Notes: generated by a model from the sequence alone, not told the origin. Shown: positions 9,451-19,795, counted from the stretch's first letter. The stretch: 64,000 nucleotides of DNA from Lamprobacter modestohalophilus (GCF_016583905.1 NZ_NRRY01000005.1:1-64000); one strand, 5' to 3'. Program-made: numbers and translations.

Positions 9451-10660
9451 GGCGACGGGCCCTCCTGCGGACGTTGGCCTGAACCACGAACCAGTCGATC
9501 AGCGGCGCGAACAGATTGGCGAACAGGATCGCCAGCATCACACCCTCTGGATAGGCCGGGTTCAGCACCCGGATCAGCACCGTCATGAAGCCGATCAGCG
9601 CCCCGTAGACCCACTTCCCGGTATCGGTCATCGAGGCTGAGACCGGATCAGTGGCCATGAATACCAGTCCGAAGGCGACGCCGCCAAGCACAACGTGCCA
9701 TTGCCAGGGGACGGAGAAGGCCGGGTTGGTCTCGCTGCCAATCACATTGAACAGGAGCGCTGTACCGATCACACCGATCAGCACCCCGAGCATGATTCGC
9801 CAGGAGGCAACGCCGGTAAACACCAGGAAGATCGCCCCGAGCATGATCAGCAGGGTCGAGGTCGACCCGATCGATCCTTGGACGGTGCCAAAGAAGGCGT
9901 CCCACCAGGTCACACCCACGGCCTGGATCGCACCCACTCCACCCTCAGCCGCCAACATCAGTGGGGTCGCACCGCTGAAGCCATCGACCGCGGTCCAGAC
10001 CGCATCGCCGGAGATCTCGCTCGGATAGGCGAAGAACAGGAAGGCACGGCCGGTCAGCGCCGGGTTCAGGAAGTTCTTGCCGGTGCCGCCGAAGACCTCC
10101 TTGCCGATGACAATGCCAAACGAGATACCCAGCGCCACCTGCCACAGTGGGATATCGGGCGGCAGGGTCAGCGCGAACAGGATCGAGGTGACGAAGAAGC
10201 CCTCGTTGACCTCATGATTGCGCACGGTCGCGAACAGGATCTCCCAGAAGCCGCCCGCGGCCATGGTAACGATATAGATGGGCAGGAAATAGACCGCGCC
10301 ATGCCAGAAATTGGCCCAAACGCTGTTGGCATCGTAACTGCCGGCCCCGACCAGCCAGAGCAGGCCACCACGCCAACCTTCGACCTGCTCCATGCCCATC
10401 GCGGCCATCGCGGTATTGGCCTGCAGACCGACATTGATCATCCCGAACAGGGCGCAAGGCAGCACCGCGATCCAGACGAAGATCATGACCCGTTTCAGGT
10501 CGATGCTATCGCGCAGATGCGGTGTCCCGGCGGTGACCGTCGAGGGTGTATAGAGGAAGGTATCGACCAGCTCGAACAGGGCGCCGAAACGCTCATAACG
10601 GCCGCCTGCCAGGAAGTGGCGCTCCTGCCGGTCTAGGTATTTACGCAATGCCTTACTCAT
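9440..10660 (-). CDS. nqrB: NqrB, sodium-channel subunit of Na+-NQR
   Basis: NqrB holds covalent FMN and riboflavin and forms the Na+ path. The 406-residue protein starts [16 protein letters not shown]. The flavinylation motif FSGATPL puts the FMN Thr at 232, close to Thr236 in Vibrio. About ten hydrophobic segments follow residue 55. The ATG at 10660 is chosen by family alignment over an earlier start 69 bases upstream. The gene lies 96 bases after the nqrA stop and overlaps nqrC. Confidence 0.97.
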   Translation of the reverse strand: MSKALRKYLDRQERHFLAGGRYERFGALFELVDTFLYTPSTVTAGTPHLRDSIDLKRVMIFVWIAVLPCALFGMINVGLQANTAMAAMGMEQVEGWRGGLLWLVGAGSYDANSVWANFWHGAVYFLPIYIVTMAAGGFWEILFATVRNHEVNEGFFVTSILFALTLPPDIPLWQVALGISFGIVIGKEVFGGTGKNFLNPALTGRAFLFFAYPSEISGDAVWTAVDGFSGATPLMLAAEGGVGAIQAVGVTWWDAFFGTVQGSIGSTSTLLIMLGAIFLVFTGVASWRIMLGVLIGVIGTALLFNVIGSETNPAFSVPWQWHVVLGGVAFGLVFMATDPVSASMTDTGKWVYGALIGFMTVLIRVLNPAYPEGVMLAILFANLFAPLIDWFVVQANVRRRARRRVS

Positions 10661-10756
10661 GCGGGCCTCGAGTGCTGCGGAGTAGCCACCGCTGAGTGCC
10701 ACGGAGACGTGCCACGGGGACGTGACCACTGACAGAGGTGGAAGAGCATCATCGGG

Positions 10757-12202
10757 TCAGTGATTCTCATGCCAGATCTTGTCAAGATTGCGCCGCAAGA
10801 TCGGCCCGAAGTCATGCTTGCCGCAGTCGACAAAGCTGCAGAGCGCCAGGTCTTCCTCGTCCAACTCGAGCGCGCCAAGCGCCTCGGCCGTTTCGATGTC
10901 GTCGACGATCAGGGCGCGCAGCAGCTGGGTCGGCAGCAAGTCCAACGGCATCACACGCTCATAGGCGCCAATCGGGACCATGGCGCGTGGGCTGCCGTGT
11001 AATGAGGTGCCCAGTGCCAGCGTCTCGCCCTTCTCACGTCGAGACCAGAACATGTTCAGCGCCGAAAACTGGCCACGGCCCGGCTTGAGCCAGCCGAGCC
11101 ATTCGCGCTCGCGGCCCTCGGCTAGCACCGTGATCTGATTGTGGAAACGCCCCAGGAAGGCACTGGTGCCGACCGCGTGCCGACCGCTCAGCGGAGAGCC
11201 CGAGATCACGCGCGCCTCATGGCGACCGCTCAGCTCGGCTTGCACCAGATCGTTGGTACTGGCCCCAAGCCGGGTACGAATCAGCCGCGGATTGGCAACC
11301 ATCGGCCCGGCTAAGGAGATGATCCGCGTCGGATCGATGCGCCCGGTCCGAAACAATCGACCGATCGCAATCACGTCTTGATAACCGATCGACCAGACCG
11401 TTCGCTGCAGACTGGCTGGCGCGAGCAGGTGGATGTGGGTACCGGGCAGCCCTGCCGGATGCGGCCCCATGAACTCCGCCACCTGAAAGCCTGAGGCCGC
11501 CGGCACCGGCAGGCCCGCATCGGGCCGCTGGCAGCAGTAGCAAGGCCCATCAGACAGCTTGCTGATCACCCGCAGACCGTCGGCGAAGGCATCGCCGGCC
11601 GCGTCGATGATGAGCTTGGGGTCGGGCGCTAGCGGATGGCTATCGATCGCCGTCACGAACAGCGCGGCCGGCGCCGTCTCCGGCGACGGGATCATGCTGA
11701 AGGGTCGCGTTCGGAATGCCAGCCAGGCACCGGCCGCAAGCAGATTCTCGCGCACCTGATCGCGGCTCAGGCCATCGAGCTCGCTCGCCTGATAGGCATT
11801 GAAGGTCTCTTGCTCATCGGCCGGTGGCAGCGGGTCGTTGCCATCGCGCGGCCGATCGAGTCGGATCACAATGGTCTCGAGCACCCGCCGTGGTCCACGA
11901 TGGATGGCCTCGACGACGCCGCTCCCAGGCGCGGTGGCGGCGACCTCTCGGTAGGCCTTGCGACGGCTGATGGGCTGACCGAGCCGTACCCGATCGCCAA
12001 CCTCGATCTCAAGGGTTGGCAGGCGCTTGACGCCGACGCAGTCGTAGCCAATGTGGGCCACGCGGCTGACGACAGGGCTGGCATCGATCTGCGCACTGGG
12101 AGCACCCGCGAGCGGGATGTCCAGGCCTTTCTTGAGCCGAAAACGCCGTGGGCGACCGTCGTCTGACTGGCCCTGGGCTACAGAGGGTCGGAATAATGCC
12201 AC
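10757..12202 (-). CDS. nqrA: NqrA, soluble subunit of Na+-NQR (start uncertain)
   Basis: NqrA is the peripheral ubiquinone-associated subunit. The family N-terminal motif [13 protein letters not shown] lies about 20 residues after the chosen GTG, where other NqrA proteins start almost at the motif. No ATG exists in frame before it, and neither the GTG at 12202 nor a TTG at 12268 has a clear ribosome site. The rest is a full-length match in pattern: [24 protein letters not shown], and the C-terminal [18 protein letters not shown]. It is the first nqr gene, about 125 bases after the MobB fusion gene on the same strand. Confidence 0.95.
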   Translation of the reverse strand: MALFRPSVAQGQSDDGRPRRFRLKKGLDIPLAGAPSAQIDASPVVSRVAHIGYDCVGVKRLPTLEIEVGDRVRLGQPISRRKAYREVAATAPGSGVVEAIHRGPRRVLETIVIRLDRPRDGNDPLPPADEQETFNAYQASELDGLSRDQVRENLLAAGAWLAFRTRPFSMIPSPETAPAALFVTAIDSHPLAPDPKLIIDAAGDAFADGLRVISKLSDGPCYCCQRPDAGLPVPAASGFQVAEFMGPHPAGLPGTHIHLLAPASLQRTVWSIGYQDVIAIGRLFRTGRIDPTRIISLAGPMVANPRLIRTRLGASTNDLVQAELSGRHEARVISGSPLSGRHAVGTSAFLGRFHNQITVLAEGREREWLGWLKPGRGQFSALNMFWSRREKGETLALGTSLHGSPRAMVPIGAYERVMPLDLLPTQLLRALIVDDIETAEALGALELDEEDLALCSFVDCGKHDFGPILRRNLDKIWHENH

Positions 12203-12327
12203 TGCGAGTCGGAGCGTGCTGCTGAAGTATCTGCTGATTGACCTATACGATCCCTTGCTAGCCGGCAAGCGTCAAGGCCCAATATAAAGAAGGTGCTTGA
12301 AGATGACGGATGCGCTTGCGACCTGCT

Positions 12328-13425
12328 CTAGCGCGTGGACGCCGCGCGAGCAAGTACAGCAATGCGGGCCGAGAGTTCCAGCATCATGGTCCGGCGTTGG
12401 GCATCAGAGATCTTAGCGCCGCACGCATAGATCCCGTGCCCTGCAACGATGCAGATCGAATGCGAGGCCAAGGCCTCCGCGACCCGGGCGGGCGTATGGT
12501 CTCGATGCTGATCCGGGTCCAACCGCAAGACCGGAACAGTGCCAAGCAGCCGCGCACCGCCCAAATCTGGCGGCTCGAAGTCGCAACCAGCAAAGCTGAT
12601 CGCCACCGAGTGCGGCCCATGCGAGTGCAGCACAGACCCAATCTCCGGCTGCTGCCGGTAAACCTCGCGATGGATCGGCGCATCCAAGGATGCGGCCTCG
12701 GCAAGCGGCGCATCGAGCGCACAGGCGACGAGGTCATCCGGCACCAGCGCACCGAGCGACGCACCGCTCGGGGTGATCCAGAAGCGTTTACCCTGCCGCA
12801 CCGAGGCATTTCCGGCCAAACCGCCGATGTCACCCTCGGTAGGCAAGCGCTGGAGATGCTGGATCAGGGCGACGCGTGGATCTTCTGGAGCCACAGCGCT
12901 GTCACGCACCAACTTGCCGATGAAGTCGGCCAAGGCCTGCGGATCGCTGAGCGGCAAGACCGGTGGATGCGGCGCGACTGGGAGTGGGTCATCGCTGACC
13001 ACGGCGACGATACCATCGTCATCCGGATAGAGCGGTGTCTTGCCGGTGGCGGCGCGAAAGACCTCGATCTTCGGCACCGCCGCCGAGCGGAAGCCCTCGA
13101 TGAGCAGCAGATCCAGGCTACCGGCATCGAAGCGCGCGCGCAGCGCATCGAGCCCGGCGGGATGGTCTTCGGCGCGCTCGTTGGTGCGGCTGAGCAGTGC
13201 CCAATGCTCGCCGGAGACCAGCATCACCTGGCGCGCACCGGCCGCAGCTACCTCATAGCTATCCTTGCCGGGCCGATCCAGCGCGAAGCCATGGTGGGCA
13301 TGCTTGAGATAGCCAATCCGCAGCCCGCGCTGACGCAGCAGGGGCACCAACTTGCGTAACAGGGTGGTCTTGCCGCTGCCGCTCGGCGCTACGAATCCGA
13401 CGGCCGGGATCTGTTCTGCGCCCAT
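12328..13425 (-). CDS. mobB: MobB P-loop domain fused to a class II aldolase/adducin domain
   Basis: Residues 1-165 are MobB-like: Walker A VAPSGSGKTTLLRKL, then GYLKHAHHGF and LLIEGFRS, the GTP-binding accessory factor of Mo-cofactor nucleotide attachment. Residues about 170-365 are a class II aldolase/adducin domain. GNASVR and IHREVYRQQPEIGSVLHSHGPH supply the metal-binding His pair, and VAGHGIYACG the third His. The usual catalytic Glu four residues before IH is Asp here. This domain splits sugar phosphates or acts as a dehydratase or epimerase in relatives; its role beside MobB is unknown. Frame and codon use are continuous, so this is a real fusion. Confidence 0.9.
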   Translation of the reverse strand: MGAEQIPAVGFVAPSGSGKTTLLRKLVPLLRQRGLRIGYLKHAHHGFALDRPGKDSYEVAAAGARQVMLVSGEHWALLSRTNERAEDHPAGLDALRARFDAGSLDLLLIEGFRSAAVPKIEVFRAATGKTPLYPDDDGIVAVVSDDPLPVAPHPPVLPLSDPQALADFIGKLVRDSAVAPEDPRVALIQHLQRLPTEGDIGGLAGNASVRQGKRFWITPSGASLGALVPDDLVACALDAPLAEAASLDAPIHREVYRQQPEIGSVLHSHGPHSVAISFAGCDFEPPDLGGARLLGTVPVLRLDPDQHRDHTPARVAEALASHSICIVAGHGIYACGAKISDAQRRTMMLELSARIAVLARAASTR

Positions 13426-13565
13426 GAAGCATGGCTCTCCAAATTAACTGCTGAGCTTGGTGCGGAGCTTGCGAATCTGCGCGCTCGCCTTGGACATTCT
13501 AGCCGAGAGGGGGCAGAATCGCGGCTCATTTCCTGACCAATATGGCTCAACGACATAGGATCGAG

Positions 13566-15233
13566 ATGGCGCAATACATCTACACCATGAACCGCGTCGG
13601 CAAGATCGTGCCGCCGAAACGCGTGATCCTGCGCGACATCTCCCTCTCGTTCTTTCCCGGCGCCAAGATCGGCGTGCTCGGCCTCAACGGCTCCGGCAAG
13701 TCGACGCTGCTGCGCATCATGGCCGGCATCGACACCGACATTGAAGGCGAAGCGCGGCCACAGCCGGGCATCAACATTGGCTATCTGTCGCAGGAGCCGC
13801 AGCTCGACGAGAGCAAGGACGTGCGCGGTAACGTCGAGGAGGCCGTCGCGCCGATCAAGCAGGCGCTGGAGCGGCTGGATGCAGTCTATGCCGCCTACGC
13901 CGAGGAGGATGCCGACTTCGACGCCCTGGCCAAGGAGCAGGCGGAGCTGGAAGACCTGATCGAGGCCACCGATGGCCATAATCTCGACCGCACGCTCGAC
14001 CAAGCCGCCGACGCGCTGCGGTTGCCACCTTGGGACGCCGCGGTCAGCACCCTCTCCGGTGGCGAGCGCCGCCGCGTCGCCCTCTGCCGGCTGCTGTTAT
14101 CCAAGCCGGACATGCTGCTGCTCGACGAGCCGACCAACCATCTCGATGCCGAATCCGTCGCCTGGCTCGAGCGCTTCCTCAAGGATTACAGCGGCACCGT
14201 GGTGGCGGTCACTCATGATCGCTATTTCTTGGATAACGTCGCTGGCTGGATCTTGGAGCTCGACCGCGGCCACGGCATCCCCTGGCAGGGCAACTACTCG
14301 AGCTGGCTGGAGCAGAAGGAGAAGCGCCTGGAGCAGGAAGAGAAGTCCGAGCAGGCACGCATCAAGGCGATGAAACACGAGCTGGAATGGGTGCGCACCA
14401 ACCCCAAGGGCCGGCAGTCGAAGAGCAAGGCGCGCTTGGCCCGGTTCGAAGAGCTGCAATCGCAGGACTTCCAGAGCCGCAACGAGACCAACGAGATCTA
14501 CATCCCGCCTGGCCCCAGGCTTGGCGACCTGGTCATCGAAGCCAACGGGCTGCGTAAGGGCTATGGCGATCGGCTGCTCTACGACGATCTCTCATTCAAC
14601 CTGCCCAGAGGCGGCATCGTCGGCGTCATCGGCCCGAACGGCGCCGGCAAGACGACCATGTTTCGCATCATCACCGGCCAGGAGCAGCCTGACGGCGGCG
14701 AGATGCGGGTCGGCGAGACGGTCGAGATCGCCTATGTCGATCAGAGCCGTGATGCGCTCGATGGCAAGAAGACGGTCTGGGAGGAGATCTCCGACGGTCT
14801 CGACACTATCGTGGTCGGTCGCTACGAGATGCCCTCGCGCGCCTATGTGAGCCGCTTCAACTTTAGGGGCTCCGATCAGCAGAAGCGCATCGGCGATCTC
14901 TCCGGCGGTGAACGCAACCGGGTGCATCTGGCCAAGCTGCTGAAGAGCGGCGGCAATCTGTTGTTGCTCGACGAGCCGACCAATGATCTGGATGTCGAGA
15001 CCCTGCGCGCGTTGGAAGAGGCGGTGCTGAACTTCCCTGGCTGCGTGGTGGTGATCAGCCATGATCGCTGGTTCCTGGACCGCATTGCGACCCATATCCT
15101 GGCCTTTGAGGGTGAATCGCAGGTGACCTGGTTCGAGGGCAACTATGCGGACTATGAGGAGGATCGTCACCGGCGTCTGGGCACCGAAGCCGATCAGCCA
15201 CATCGCATCCGTTACCGGCCGCTAAAGGCCTGA
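13566..15233 (+). CDS. ettA: EttA, ABC-F translational throttle factor
   Basis: This 555-residue ABC-F protein has two ATP-binding cassettes: Walker [10 protein letters not shown] near residue 38 with [15 protein letters not shown], and GPNGAGKTT near 358 with [15 protein letters not shown]. The E-site arm and the P-site tRNA-interaction motif lie between them. It has no membrane segment. EttA gates 70S ribosomes into elongation according to ATP/ADP. The start [19 protein letters not shown] is the exact family N-terminus. An ATG 24 bases upstream is less likely. It is monocistronic; the next gene is 183 bases downstream. Confidence 0.98.
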   Translation: MAQYIYTMNRVGKIVPPKRVILRDISLSFFPGAKIGVLGLNGSGKSTLLRIMAGIDTDIEGEARPQPGINIGYLSQEPQLDESKDVRGNVEEAVAPIKQALERLDAVYAAYAEEDADFDALAKEQAELEDLIEATDGHNLDRTLDQAADALRLPPWDAAVSTLSGGERRRVALCRLLLSKPDMLLLDEPTNHLDAESVAWLERFLKDYSGTVVAVTHDRYFLDNVAGWILELDRGHGIPWQGNYSSWLEQKEKRLEQEEKSEQARIKAMKHELEWVRTNPKGRQSKSKARLARFEELQSQDFQSRNETNEIYIPPGPRLGDLVIEANGLRKGYGDRLLYDDLSFNLPRGGIVGVIGPNGAGKTTMFRIITGQEQPDGGEMRVGETVEIAYVDQSRDALDGKKTVWEEISDGLDTIVVGRYEMPSRAYVSRFNFRGSDQQKRIGDLSGGERNRVHLAKLLKSGGNLLLLDEPTNDLDVETLRALEEAVLNFPGCVVVISHDRWFLDRIATHILAFEGESQVTWFEGNYADYEEDRHRRLGTEADQPHRIRYRPLKA

Positions 15234-15416
15234 GGCTGCGGCTTATGGCGGAAACGCTGCGCTCAAGTACGCTGGCGCCCTTCCCTCATGCCCGAGCCGC
15301 TCGAAATCGACGCTATCCTCGGTGATGACGACTGAGGATCGCGTTAGAATCCCGTGATTGTTTTAGAAGCCTGCTAGTCTTATGGAACGGAAAGTCTCGC
15401 CCCCAGAGGTGATCTG

Positions 15417-16025
15417 ATGCGGCATCTGTTACCTTTTTGTTGTGCGTCAGCGCTGTTCGTCACCAGCCTAGATGCTTTGGCGGTCGAGACCGCGCCGCGC
15501 ATCTCGGACCGCGAGATCATCGAATCCCTCACTCGACTAGATGCTGGCCAATCGACCTTGGAGCAGCGCTTAACGGCACTGGAACAACGCATGGATCAGC
15601 GCTTCACTGCCATGGAGGAAACGATGAATCAGCGCTTTGCCGCGATGGAGAGCGCCATGGACCGGCGCTTTATCGCCATAGAGAAAGACATGGACCAACG
15701 CTTTGGCGCCATGGAAAACTTGATGGATCAGCGCTTTGCCGCCGTCGAGAAGCGCCTCGATGATCTCTTTGCGATGATGTTGACCATGTTCTCCGCGCTG
15801 GTGCTGCTGATCGTCTCGCTGTTTGGCTACATCGTTTGGGACCGTCGCACGGCGCTGCGTCCGCTCGAATCACGCCTCGCCAGGCTTGAGCAGGATCTGG
15901 AGCGCGACCTGCAGCTGCGCCATGAAGAAGGCTCATTGCTGACCCGCTTGCTGAAGGCGCTGCGCGAGTTGGCTCGCGAGGATGAAAGGCTCGCCAATGT
16001 GCTGCGCAGCTTTTCAGTGCTCTAA
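15417..16025 (+). CDS. Membrane protein with signal peptide and repeated coiled coil, function unknown
   Basis: The 202-residue protein has a cleavable-looking signal (residues 1-22, ending LDALA). A coiled coil follows at about 40-115, built from 11-residue units of the form MDQRFxAMExx. A strong membrane helix lies at 119-141 and a charged cytoplasmic tail at about 145-200. The 33-base periodicity is visible in DNA from about 15588 to 15760. AGAGG lies six to seven bases before the ATG. Similar 'MDxRF' repeat proteins are known as uncharacterised proteins in many proteobacteria; a trimeric or scaffold role is a guess. Confidence 0.8.
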   Translation: MRHLLPFCCASALFVTSLDALAVETAPRISDREIIESLTRLDAGQSTLEQRLTALEQRMDQRFTAMEETMNQRFAAMESAMDRRFIAIEKDMDQRFGAMENLMDQRFAAVEKRLDDLFAMMLTMFSALVLLIVSLFGYIVWDRRTALRPLESRLARLEQDLERDLQLRHEEGSLLTRLLKALRELAREDERLANVLRSFSVL

Positions 16026-16050
16026 TCAGCACAGCGAACGACCATAGCGC

Positions 16051-16092
16051 GGCGCGACCCCAGACAATGAATGGCGTGAGATTCAAATTAAC
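16051..16092 (+). repeat. Dispersed repeat family 2, copy 1
   Basis: This is one of three copies of a roughly 42-46-base element. It begins GGCGCG, continues through a CCCC stretch and ends with the core GCGTGAGATTCA followed by TTAA. The core contains the inverted pair TGAAT/ATTCA with an eight-base loop. The other copies are at 28721-28767 (same strand) and 62829-62874 (opposite strand). It sits between the coiled-coil gene and the ATPase gene. Confidence 0.65.
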
Positions 16093-16185
16093 GGTGGGCC
16101 GCCGCCGCTTCGCCATCGCCGCTTATGCACAGATGCCCAGCAGTCAGATCACGGCCTGTGACAGCTTGAATCGCCTTGCTGACTG

Positions 16186-17106
16186 ATGAGCGCCAACCTC
16201 GAGCAACTGCTCTCCCGCATCGACGCCCTGCTCGACCGCGTCGAGCCCTGGCTGCCGGCGCCGACCGCGACCGACTGGACTGCAGTCGCCTGGCGCTGGC
16301 GCAAGGATCGCGCCCAGGGACCGCGAGGCAGGGGCTGGATGGAGCCGATCCGCCGGCCGCATCAGTTGCGGCTCGAAGATCTGCTCGGTATCGACGCACA
16401 GCGCGCTGAGATCGACCGCAACACGCGCCAGTTCCTCGCCGGCGGCGGCGCCAACAATGTGCTGCTCTCAGGCTCGCGCGGCACCGGCAAGTCGTCGCTG
16501 ATCAAGGCGCTGCTCAATACCTATCAAGACCAAGGCCTGCGGCTGATCGAGGTCGACAAGGACGATCTCACCGACCTGCCCGAGATCATCGACCAGATCG
16601 GCGGCCGCAGCGAGCGCTTCATCCTCTACTGTGACGATCTATCCTTTGAAGCCTCCGAGTCCGGCTACAAGGCACTGAAGGCCGCGCTCGACGGCTCACT
16701 CAGCGCCCCACCAGACAACCTGTTGATCTACGCCACCTCCAACCGTCGTCACCTGCTGCCCGAGTATCAGCGCGAGAACCAGGACGCACGCATGATCGAC
16801 GGCGAGATCCATCAAGGCGAAGGGGTCGAGGAGAAGATCTCGCTCTCGGATCGGTTCGGGATCTGGCTCTCGTTCTACCCGTTCAGCCAAGCCGAGTACC
16901 TCCGCGTTGTTCAGCACTGGCTCGCGCAGCTCGGCGCAACCAGCGCGGACCCTGCCGAGACCGAACGCCAGGCGCTGCAATGGGCCCTGCGGCGCGGCTC
17001 GCGCAGCGGTCGCACCGCTTGGCAATTCGCCCGCGACTGGGCTGGACGTAACGCGGTCCTGAGCCAAGCCTCGTCGCTGAGCCAGTCCGCGCCTTCTCTG
17101 GCCTAA
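16186..17106 (+). CDS. DUF815-type AAA+ ATPase
   Basis: The 306-residue protein has Walker A GSRGTGKSSLIKAL near residue 101 and a Walker B-like FILYCDDLSF near 145. A sensor region YATSNRRHLLPEY and a C-terminal helical lid follow. This pattern is the DUF815 family, a cytoplasmic AAA+ ATPase of unknown role found across proteobacteria. The start lies in an 18-base string, GACTGATGAGCGCCAACC at 16181-16198, that recurs exactly at 59121-59138 in the hslR leader repeats. The gene converges with the BT1 transporter. Confidence 0.92.
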   Translation: MSANLEQLLSRIDALLDRVEPWLPAPTATDWTAVAWRWRKDRAQGPRGRGWMEPIRRPHQLRLEDLLGIDAQRAEIDRNTRQFLAGGGANNVLLSGSRGTGKSSLIKALLNTYQDQGLRLIEVDKDDLTDLPEIIDQIGGRSERFILYCDDLSFEASESGYKALKAALDGSLSAPPDNLLIYATSNRRHLLPEYQRENQDARMIDGEIHQGEGVEEKISLSDRFGIWLSFYPFSQAEYLRVVQHWLAQLGATSADPAETERQALQWALRRGSRSGRTAWQFARDWAGRNAVLSQASSLSQSAPSLA

Positions 17107-17113
17107 ACAGGCT

Positions 17114-18730
17114 TCAGGCGCTGCGGAGCCTCGATAAGCGAACGAAGATGATCGCGGCAAAAGGCAGCACAAGCCCGAGCGCCATCACCGTCCACAGCAG
17201 CCAGCCCAACTCCGAGTAGTCGGCTGGCACCGTCACAACGCCATCGACCCGAACCTCGCGCGTCACCGCATAGAGTTGATTCAGATACTTGGTGCCGAGC
17301 TGGCCCGCCGAGAGCGCCAAATTGGTGAACGAGGCCATCACCGCGAAAAAGGTCGCCTTGAGATGCGCCGGGGCGGAGTTGGCGATCCAGGCCAGCATCG
17401 GGATCATCGCGACCTGGCCGAGCGGCGACTCCAGCGCGGTGTCGATCAGCGCGATGAAGCGAGCGTCAACGATCCCGGCCGTGTGCGCTGCGCTCCACTC
17501 GTGGAAGCCGTAGTAGAGGGCCAGGTTCGGCAGCGAGAGCAAGGTGCTGAGGATGGTGAGGAAGGCGATGATAGTGACGATCGAGTGATCGGCCATGAAC
17601 CGGCGGAAGATGAACATGGCGGCCAGCGCCATGCTGCTGCCAACGAGGGACAACACCGAGATGAACTGCTGATCGAAACCGAGATCATCGATCATCCACC
17701 AGGTGTTGCCGGCGCCGGGGCTGGGTACCGCGCGGAAGACAAAGATGACGATCGCGGTGCCGAGCAGCACCCGCCCGGCCTCGGGCGTGAGTTCCCGAAG
17801 CAACCGCCAGATGAGGAAACTGACGATCCCAAGCGAGCCGATAAACACGATCTCTTTGTTGTTCGGGACATCGCCAAGCCCGACCGCCAGTGTGAAGAGC
17901 ACAAAGGCCAGGCTGCCACCGAGAATCCAAGGATTAGGCTTGGTCGGCTCGGTGCCACCCTGGACGAGCCGCGCTGCGGCCTCGGTTGCGCCAAGCGCCC
18001 GAAGCCGGTTCAGTTCGCGCCGCTTGAGCAGGCTGCCGAGGACGACCCCGGAGACGGAAACGACGGGGATCAGCAACGCCAGCGCGAAGATATCGATGTA
18101 GGTCGCTAGCTGTGCGGCCTGATCCATGGCGCCGACATCGCGGAACAGCCACACATTCAGCAAGGCCACCGCGACGCCGCCGCCGATGATGGCGACGCGC
18201 CCCAGCGTCTGCATGGTGGTGTGCATCAAGCGCCGCTGCTCGGCATCGATAGGCTGGCCCTGCTCGTCCAGGGTCGGCACGGCCTCGACCGTCATCGCGT
18301 CTGCGACCACGTCCTGGACGACGTAGCCCAAGGGCGCCAACAGCACGCTGAACACGAACCAGCTCTCGATCGGCATCAAACTCGCCATCGCGTCTGGCCG
18401 ACTCAGCAAGCCCAACATCATCAGCAGACTCGCCGCAATCAAACCGGCACCCAGATAGACGAGAATCGCCTTCCAGCGCCAGATCAGGTCGACCAGGTGA
18501 CCGAGGGGCATCTTCAAAGACCAAGGCAGCATCGCCCAAAAACCGAGCGCGGCCAGAAACTCGGCAGACAAGCCGAGATAATCTTTGACGAAGAAGGTGC
18601 CGACGATGGCCGTGAGCCCCTGAATACCGGCAGCGGCATAGATCATCAGCGGAGGCAGATAGGACAGCCGAAGCTGCCGCCCCAGATCGAGTACGATCCG
18701 ATCGAACCAATTGCTGCTGACTCTCTGCAT
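17114..18730 (-). CDS. MFS/BT1-family transporter (folate-biopterin transporter-like)
   Basis: The roughly 538-residue membrane protein has about twelve hydrophobic segments. KMPLGHLVDLIWRWK comes in the N-terminal half, and near residue 480 the segment ASFTNLALSAGQLGTKYLNQ. This pair of motifs is typical of the BT1/FBT branch of the major facilitator superfamily, first known from trypanosomatid folate and biopterin carriers. The bacterial substrate is unknown. The ATG at 18730 is chosen over a TTG at 18757; neither has a strong ribosome site. It is convergent with the ATPase gene, seven bases apart. Confidence 0.85.
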   Translation of the reverse strand: MQRVSSNWFDRIVLDLGRQLRLSYLPPLMIYAAAGIQGLTAIVGTFFVKDYLGLSAEFLAALGFWAMLPWSLKMPLGHLVDLIWRWKAILVYLGAGLIAASLLMMLGLLSRPDAMASLMPIESWFVFSVLLAPLGYVVQDVVADAMTVEAVPTLDEQGQPIDAEQRRLMHTTMQTLGRVAIIGGGVAVALLNVWLFRDVGAMDQAAQLATYIDIFALALLIPVVSVSGVVLGSLLKRRELNRLRALGATEAAARLVQGGTEPTKPNPWILGGSLAFVLFTLAVGLGDVPNNKEIVFIGSLGIVSFLIWRLLRELTPEAGRVLLGTAIVIFVFRAVPSPGAGNTWWMIDDLGFDQQFISVLSLVGSSMALAAMFIFRRFMADHSIVTIIAFLTILSTLLSLPNLALYYGFHEWSAAHTAGIVDARFIALIDTALESPLGQVAMIPMLAWIANSAPAHLKATFFAVMASFTNLALSAGQLGTKYLNQLYAVTREVRVDGVVTVPADYSELGWLLWTVMALGLVLPFAAIIFVRLSRLRSA

Positions 18731-19210
18731 GGAGCCAAGATGCGGAGCCCTAGTCAAATCGCAATGGGCGAGGCGATCAGGTCAGGCGGCGAGCCCGCAT
18801 CGCGGCCCGTAGTTTGAGCGTCGAAGCGGAAATGGACTGTCGGCGCGCCTGGTGTCCTTTTCGCATAAGCAGGCGCGGTCGCGCTCGGCAATAGCCTTTT
18901 CTGTTTTTAACGGTACGTCGTGAGCGCTTCCATAATTCGCAATCCTCGCCAACGGCTACCCTCCCCGCACTTGAGCATCGCTTGAGAAAGCCAGAAGGCT
19001 TGCATAACGACCCGAAGGAGACACCGGATTATTGAAAGCCGACGGTGGCAACGCGGAGTGCGTAAAGCCCTGATGTCATCGGACCGTAATAATGTTCTTG
19101 CATGAGGGCGCCAGCTGGATGTAAAACCGACTAGGACGATAAGGTATGGGGTTATGCCCATCACGACCAGGCAAACATTCCGTGGTCGCCAAGAACATGA
19201 AGGACAGGGA
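18731..19210. other. Intergenic region without a recognised gene
   Basis: About 480 bases between the transporter start and the hemerythrin. Short open frames are present but none has a supported start or family pattern. The stretch nearest the hemerythrin probably carries its promoter; I see no confident hexamers, operator palindrome or repeat. Confidence 0.6.
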
Positions 19211-19240
19211 ATGTTCTTATCCACCACCAAAGAGGATACG

Positions 19241-19795
19241 ATGATGTATGAAGATGTTAGCCGGCGCGCCAACGCCCTCCAAGGGTTGGCATTTCACTCC
19301 CTCAAGCCCCTGCTCAGGTGGCACAATGACTTTGCCGTCGATGAGCCAACCATAGACGCTCAGCACGAGGCGATCTTCGAGATGGCCCTCGAGGCGTGCG
19401 AGCTCGCTCAAGAGAAGGCTAGTGATGAAACGCTGTTCAAGGTATTCGAGCGCTTTGGACGGACCTTGGCTTCGCATTTCCGCTTTGAAGAGAACATGCT
19501 GGAGGAAATCGACTATCCCGAGAGGGACGAGCACCGTGCCCAACATCAGGCCATGCTCGCGGAGTTTGACTTCGTTTGCCAGAGAGTTAAAGGCAACGAG
19601 AGCCAATGGGCCTTCCAACACCAGTCGCTAATCATGCTCAACTTCATGCTCGGCGTGACAGTCGGCCACATTCTCGGCTGTGACGTCGACTACGCCCAGT
19701 TCATGCAAAGAGAGCGCACGGCAAGCAGACGTAAGCATCCGGCGTTTGCTCGATCAGAATCGAGAGTCGCGCGCGCTCAAGCGCCCGCAACCTAA
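19241..19795 (+). CDS. Bacteriohemerythrin, O2-binding di-iron protein
   Basis: This single-domain hemerythrin has all seven di-iron ligands: His in DAQHEAIFE, His and Glu in SHFRFEE, two His in EHRAQHQAM, and His plus Asp in GHILGCDVDY. Such proteins bind O2 (or NO) reversibly in the cytoplasm and serve oxygen storage, delivery or sensing in microaerobic bacteria. The ATG at 19241 has AGAGG five bases before it; an ATG at 19211 with AAGGA is also possible. A basic, Arg/Ala-rich tail of about 25 residues follows the fold and looks non-conserved. It is monocistronic. Confidence 0.92.
   Translation: MMYEDVSRRANALQGLAFHSLKPLLRWHNDFAVDEPTIDAQHEAIFEMALEACELAQEKASDETLFKVFERFGRTLASHFRFEENMLEEIDYPERDEHRAQHQAMLAEFDFVCQRVKGNESQWAFQHQSLIMLNFMLGVTVGHILGCDVDYAQFMQRERTASRRKHPAFARSESRVARAQAPAT

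Noticed and set aside
15288..15335. 15-codon frame upstream of the coiled-coil gene
   Set aside because: Too short and without a ribosome site to be supported as a gene.
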